A stretch of 64,000 nt of DNA from Eublepharis macularius. Lineage: Eukaryota > Chordata > Lepidosauria > Squamata > Eublepharidae. The notes beneath the pieces are model-generated. The model did no database searches, had not been told where the DNA came from, and was given only the letters and a program-made list of their open reading frames with translations. Where the stretch lies: the NCBI RefSeq assembly GCF_028583425.1, contig NC_072801.1, positions 9,320,001 to 9,384,000 of the forward strand. The letters are read 5' to 3'. Made by a program: the position numbers and the translations under genes. The first letter of the stretch is position 1. Each line of letters begins with the position of its first letter. This document shows positions 28,801 through 34,800 of this stretch, one piece after another.

Positions 28801-31800
28801 AGAGTCAAATGGCATCTTGGATCCATCCGAAGGAAACCTGAGCAAGAAGACCGGAGAGAAGCTGGATGGCATCAAGGTGGCATGCACGCATAACTGTGCA
28901 AAGTTTAGTTTTGCTGTATAGCTCTGGATGCAAGAGTTATACCTATTCTGGCCAATTGAATATGATCACCAGGAGAGGAAGATTCTGCAAGCTGCAATTT
29001 AAAGACTAGTGTCCCACAAAAGAGTTGCACCAATGGCGTACTCAAGAGTGTGGCTTGATGGGCGCATTTTCAGCAGCAGCATCATAGTTCAAAAATGCCC
29101 AAATACGCTCACACAACCTGTGGTGGTTCTCCACTCCATTCCACATACCCACCGCAGTTCCTCCACCTTTATACAAGAGATATGCCAACATTAAGAAAAA
29201 GAGGAAACCTCCTGGCAGAAACAGAATTTAGCAAACCACACCTAATGTAATCGTAGAGGTCGTGCCAATTTTCACCCTTTGGCATGGGGAATGCCATTTC
29301 TCGTGGAATGGGGGCAACACCCTGCAAGGTCTGCTTGGACTGCTGCACTTCAGAGAAGGTCACCCCTAAAAACACAGCAGAGAGATGCATGAAAGAGAGA
29401 AGCTCCTCCGTGATCATACCTGAAGAGGAGAATTGCAACCATTTCCAGGAGCTTCCATATCTCAGCTTCCTTTCCTACTCCTGTCTTTTTAAAAAAATTC
29501 ATATCTTATCAAAACACAAGAGAGGAAAAGACAGGGAGGTCTTGGGAGTTAAGGACCTTGGGAGTGCTTGGGCCCAGACTTTCTTTCAAGGGATCCCGAT
29601 GATAAAACCTTGGCAGTCTGGTGTAGTTTTGAACATGATGGCTGAAGATGGTGCCATTGGCCCAAGCTTTCAAAATCTCTCACCTGGGTCGAAGAGCAAG
29701 TTGCTGGTGAACAGGTTTTTTACCAGCAGGTTGGAACAGAGCCTGACGCTCTTCAGGTGGCTGTAGCTCCGGTTCAAGTACAGAGAGAGGACATGACGGA
29801 GGTCGAAGGTCAGGAAAGTCCAGCGCACATTGGTGGGGGCCAGGCCCACCAGATCTGAGGGTCAGAAACCCAGCAAGCACAAACATGATCATAGAGACAC
29901 TTAATGCACTCACACAAACCATAAGTTCATTCCCTGGCCTTTAATTCTCAAATATTTTGAACTAACATAGAGCACCAACTAAAGGCATGAGCCAGGAAGC
30001 CCCCAGTTCAGATCTCATCTTGGCCACAATTCTATAGGTGGCCTTTGGGAGCCCATGATCTTTCAGGTTTGGTCTCATATCTGCAACAGTAGCCTAACAA
30101 GTGGCCTGCCTTATAGGGCTCTTGTCAGCATTACTGAATGATGGGAAGAGCTTTGGAAACCCAAGAGTGCTACATAAAATGCTCATTGGACAATAGCCGG
30201 CCTTAGGCAGGGGGGAAGGTTCAGTTTCGGGCACCACAGTTTAAGAAGGATGTTGACAAGCTGGAACGTGTCCAGAGGAGGGCAACAAAGATGGTGAGGG
30301 GTCTGAAGACCAAGTCCTATGAGGAAAAGTTGAAAGATCTGGGTATGTTTAGCCTGGAGAGGAGGTGACTGAGAGGTGAGATAGCCCTCTTCAAGTATTT
30401 GAAGGGCTGTCATATAGAGGATAGTGCGGAGTTGTTTTCTGTTGCCCTAGAGGGTTGGACCAGAAATAAAAGGTTAAAATGAAAGCAAAAGAGTTTTTTG
30501 CTAACATTAGGAAGAACTCTCTGACAGAGCAGGAGGTGGTGGGCTCTCCTTACTTGGAAGTATTTAAGAAGAGGCTAGATGGTCACTTGACAGCTATGCT
30601 GATTCTCTAACTTAATATGAATGTACACAGATCAGGAGAGGGAGTGCATGAAGGGATGAGCCAGTGTTAGGCTCTTGTGGCCCTTTCTTATATGACCAGG
30701 TGTCAGGTTCTGCCAGGTGATCCCCCCCAGATACTTCACTGAATCAGACCAGGCTGTATGAGTTAAAGCTCTTTATTATAGGATCACAAGCTCATGACTC
30801 CAACAGGTCATTGGCAGGAATGCTGGTACAAAGCAAAGCATCTATGGATATAATTCCCTCTTCCTCCTCGTCCACCCCCTTTCCCCAGCCAGAGTTGTTA
30901 GCTTTGGCACGAAGCTTCTAAGCGGGAATTTGTTAGTCTGTTCTTCAAGGCCACCCCTCCTCGGACATAGCAGAAAGGCATGTGTAAACAACAGTAAGAG
31001 ACAGATAAGCTGGTAGAAGCTAACAGAAGGGTCACATTATCTTCCCCGTCCCCCACACCCATAGGGATCCAGTTAGGTATCTGAGATGTATGGCAGACAT
31101 CTAGTAAGCATGTCTGACACCAGGGTAAAGCCTATTGCTATTTTGGGGTCAAGAAGGAATTTTCCTCCAGGCCAGATGGGCCAGGGATCCTGGAAGTTTT
31201 TTGCCTTCCTCTGGGAACAGAGCTGGGGGTGTGGGGCAGCTGTGAATTTCCTGTGCTGTACAGGAGGTTGAACTAGATGACCCTTGCAGTCCTTTCCAGC
31301 TCTATGTTTCTAAGTTCCTCCAGCCTAAAGGAGCCCCTCTCAAGTTAGAGGCAGGCTTCAGACTTTCCTCAGCGGAGTAGGAGGATCCAGGCTGCATTTG
31401 TGTAAGGAGACGGCAAAGCTCTGCTTTCTCATCTCTACCCATGAGTGGCTCTCTCCACAAAAGCAGCAGTTCCCAGTCCAATCCCATAACCGGGGTTTCT
31501 CTGGGGACATGAATTTCAGCTACAAAGCCTGTTGCAGGCCTGATGGGGAGGAGCCCAGAGCCAACGGCTATGCTCAGCGCTGCTGTACTTTACCTCGCTT
31601 GGCAGCCTTAACAGTGTTTTCATAGACAGACCCTCTGGCTGCCCCACAGATGAAGGGGAACTGCAGCCACGTAGCTGTGGACTTGAACTCCTTAAAGAGG
31701 TTGGAGAAGGAGATGCGGACCACCTGGCTGTCCTGCACAGGGGAAAGGACACAGCGGACTCAGGAGGGGCGGCAGGCAAACAGCGATCGAGAAGACAGCC

Positions 31801-34800
31801 CAAGAGCTGGACGAGAATTAAGCTGGCTACCTGCGTAAATTGGGCATATCCGCTGAATCTGTATAATTTACTCCACAGAAATATCTTCTGCTTAAGCTGA
31901 ACTAAGGATGTGCGATTCGGGTTTCCAATTCGGGTAAAGTACCTGAATCAGACCTGATTTGCAATTCTTTGGGATTTCCCAATCAAAGCTTCTAGACGGC
32001 GGGGGTTTAAATGTCCCTTTCCGTGCCGTGGTGAAGCAGCACAGAAAGGGGCATTTAAACCCGCAGATCAGCTGTTTGGTGGGGAGATACCCACCAAGCA
32101 GATGATCTGGGCCTTCCCCGCCACCCAGCTGGCCGCTGCAATGGTGGAGGAAGCGGCGTTGGTGGCGGAGGAGCCGGCTCTGGCCTTTCCTGCTGCCCAG
32201 CTGGTCACTGCAGTGGCGGCGGCGTGGGCCAGCCTTCCCCACTGCCCAGCTGGTCGCTGCGGTGGCGGAGCGGGCGGAGGAGGAGCCAGCTCTGTCCTTC
32301 CCCACCGCCCAGCTGGTCACTGCAGCAGCAGAGGCGGCGGCGTGGGATGGCCTTCCTCACTGCCCAGCTGGTCGCTGCAGTGGCAGAGCGGGTGGAGGAA
32401 CTGGCTCCGGCATTCCCGGCGCCCAAGCTGGTCTTCTTCCTGGCTCCATGGCCAGGTAAGTGGGGTGAGTTGGGGATGCGGAGGATGGGGGACTAATTGG
32501 GGGCTGGAGGGGCTGGGAGACAGGCAGCTTCCCCCTTCACTTCGGTATGCTTCAAATCTTTACAGAGCATACCAAAGCAATTTAAATACCCAAAGCGCCT
32601 TGACACTTCGGCTCTCAGGGTATTACATATCATTTTCTTGCTTTGAGTAACCCAAAGCAGGAAAACCAAATTTTTCCCCTGTGCACACCCCTAAGCTGAA
32701 CACAGGGAGATGTAAGAACTCTACAGCCTTCTCGTCCCCCATTTTTCTTTATACTCTAAGAGACCTCATTATTTCATTAGCAGGCTTAGCGAAGTCAAAA
32801 AGCTAGAGAGCTGCATTTTGGAAGGTGCGGGCAGATGCAGGCCACCAGTGCTGCAAGCAGACACTGCTCGAGGTGATCCCTGCTTCACGAACCCCACCTC
32901 ACCCTCTTGCTCACATGGCTACAGTGGCCATCCAGGCAGCTGCACATTCCCTCACCTCTGTGGCAACGTCCAGATGCACCACGAAGTATTTGGTAGGCAT
33001 GGGCTTGAAAAGGATGTAGAGGTAGCAGCCGGTAAGGCCCAATGACTGTGTACTGGTCTTCGGAAGTTGGAGGTAGTTACTGGCAGGAACAGAACCGCTG
33101 ATGCGATACACTGTCCCTTTCAGAGTCTTGTCCTGAACAGGGAACACAGACAGCTATGAAGGTCTGCAGAAGAAAAATGAAGAGCAGGAAACCGAGCCAG
33201 CCAGAGTTGGGGGACAAAAATAAGCAGCAGTCTTGAGGCACCTTCAAGACTAACAAGATCTTATTCTACTATAAACTTCTGGAGATTATTCTATATTACA
33301 TATTATGTTATTTTCGCAACTACCCTGTGAGGTAAACACAGCTGAGAGATAGCAACTGGCCTAAAGCTTTGTCCGGGGCAGGCCTCTCCCGCCCTGGACT
33401 GGGCCCACCCGGCCACCCCACCCAGCCCCCCGGGGCCCCGCCACCACCCGCAGCACCCTCCCCAGCAGCCCCCACTCATGGGAGAGCCCGCGGCGATGCC
33501 GGGCCTGGCCAAGGAGCAAGCCACGAGCAGAGGGCCGGCCGGCGTGCAGCCGAGGGGACGGACAGGCCCGCCGCCGCAGCCGGAACAGGAGCAGAAGGGC
33601 CTGCCGCCGCGGCCGCCACGGCCGGCAGAACAGCCAGGGCCGGAACGAACGCTCAGCGCGCCAGCAGCGGCGGGGCTGCGGGCCGAGAGCAACGCGGCGG
33701 GGCTGACGCCGCCACTGCCACCAGGGCCGTCCCGGGCAGCGTCCCGAGGACGGGCGCAGTCGGATGCCGGCCGGGGGAGGGCGCGGGCGGAGAAGCCAGG
33801 AGGCGGGGCAGCAAACAAGCCGTCCCTGCCCTGGATTGGCTGGACGGCTCCTGGGAGGGCTCCCCAGTCTAAGGCGCAGGTAGAGGCTGGCCTGCCTTAG
33901 CCAGGGATTGGCCAGGGACGGGGGAGGGAGGAACAGGGCTCAGGAGGAATGGAAGGCATGGGGGGTGAGAAGGATGGGCAGCAGGCCCAATGGGGACAGG
34001 GAAGCCAGGTGCACAGGCTGGGGGCGGCGGAATCACAGGTGGGGATTGGTGCAGGGTCCAGGGGTGGAGCAAGGAGGGGCTATAAAGGGGAAGCTCCCAG
34101 TGATGCCGGGGAGGAGTGGCTGACTGGAACGTGGAACAGAGAGAGCGAGTGGCTTCCAGGACAGCGGGTAGGAGGCAGACCCTGGTGCCTGAACCACTGC
34201 CCCTACCCAGTCTGAGGCAGAGGGAGCTCCCCACCTCTCCCTGGTGGCGACCCGGAGGATGGCAGGATGAGGGGAAGGCGCGGTCAGCGGGGCGGGGCCT
34301 CACAAGCTTTGTGGCTGGGCAGAGATTTGAACCGTGGTCTCCATTCCAGCACTCAGAAGTTCTAACCACTATACGATACTGCCACTTTCCTCCTTAACAT
34401 TGTTAAAGAAACACTGGCTAAAGTGCAGTGTAGGTTTAGCTATCAGCTGTCTTTAATGGGACACCAAAATGCCAAGGAATTGGGCTCAGGTTAAACCATC
34501 AGAAGCCACCAGTTGCCAAAGACCCCAAGATACTAGCAGACAAGGAGCTCAAGGTTACAACTGAATGCAAAGTAATGAAGGCAAAGCATTTCTTGCCAGT
34601 GGATAAAGAAAAAGAACTCCAATCCTCCATCTCTTGGGATCCACAGCTTTTCTTCCCCACAGGTGCTTTTTGAAGGCCAGCTTGAAAACTCTTTCAGAGG
34701 TCACTAACAAGTTCAGAGCACAGAGAAGCTGAAAGTCTTTCCTGACATGTGAAACAAGAGCTGCCCTTCAACGAACCAAGGGCAATCGTGTACTTAAGCA

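Larger units (their letters stand above)
24414..28837 (-). other. WDR90: WDR90 exons 7-12: linker leading into the first WD40 propeller
   Basis: Exons 7-10 encode a low-complexity, Ser/Pro/Lys-rich linker (about residues 238-391) with no recognisable fold; this part is expected to vary between species. Exon 11 (25529-25597) carries [17 protein letters not shown], a conserved WDR90 landmark that marks entry into the beta-propeller region. Exon 12 gives [20 protein letters not shown] and the first FFAGHTDK blade turn. Exon 9 begins with an in-frame ATG directly after the acceptor, which could be mistaken for a translation start; the reading frame continues upstream of it, so it is internal. Confidence 0.85.

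Noticed and set aside
32102..32650. 182-residue plus-strand open frame
   Set aside because: It is a translation of the GC-rich tandem array inside a hAT MITE; the repeats account for it.
33303..33872. Long overlapping open frames on both strands (about 170 residues each)
   Set aside because: They lie in the CpG-rich LTR-like insert; composition (A/P/G/R) explains open frames in several phases and no family motif is seen.
33364..34312. MULE-type insertion with a 9-bp aagctttgt duplication
   Set aside because: The ends lack inverted repeats; TG...CA with a 5-bp agctt duplication is the better reading.
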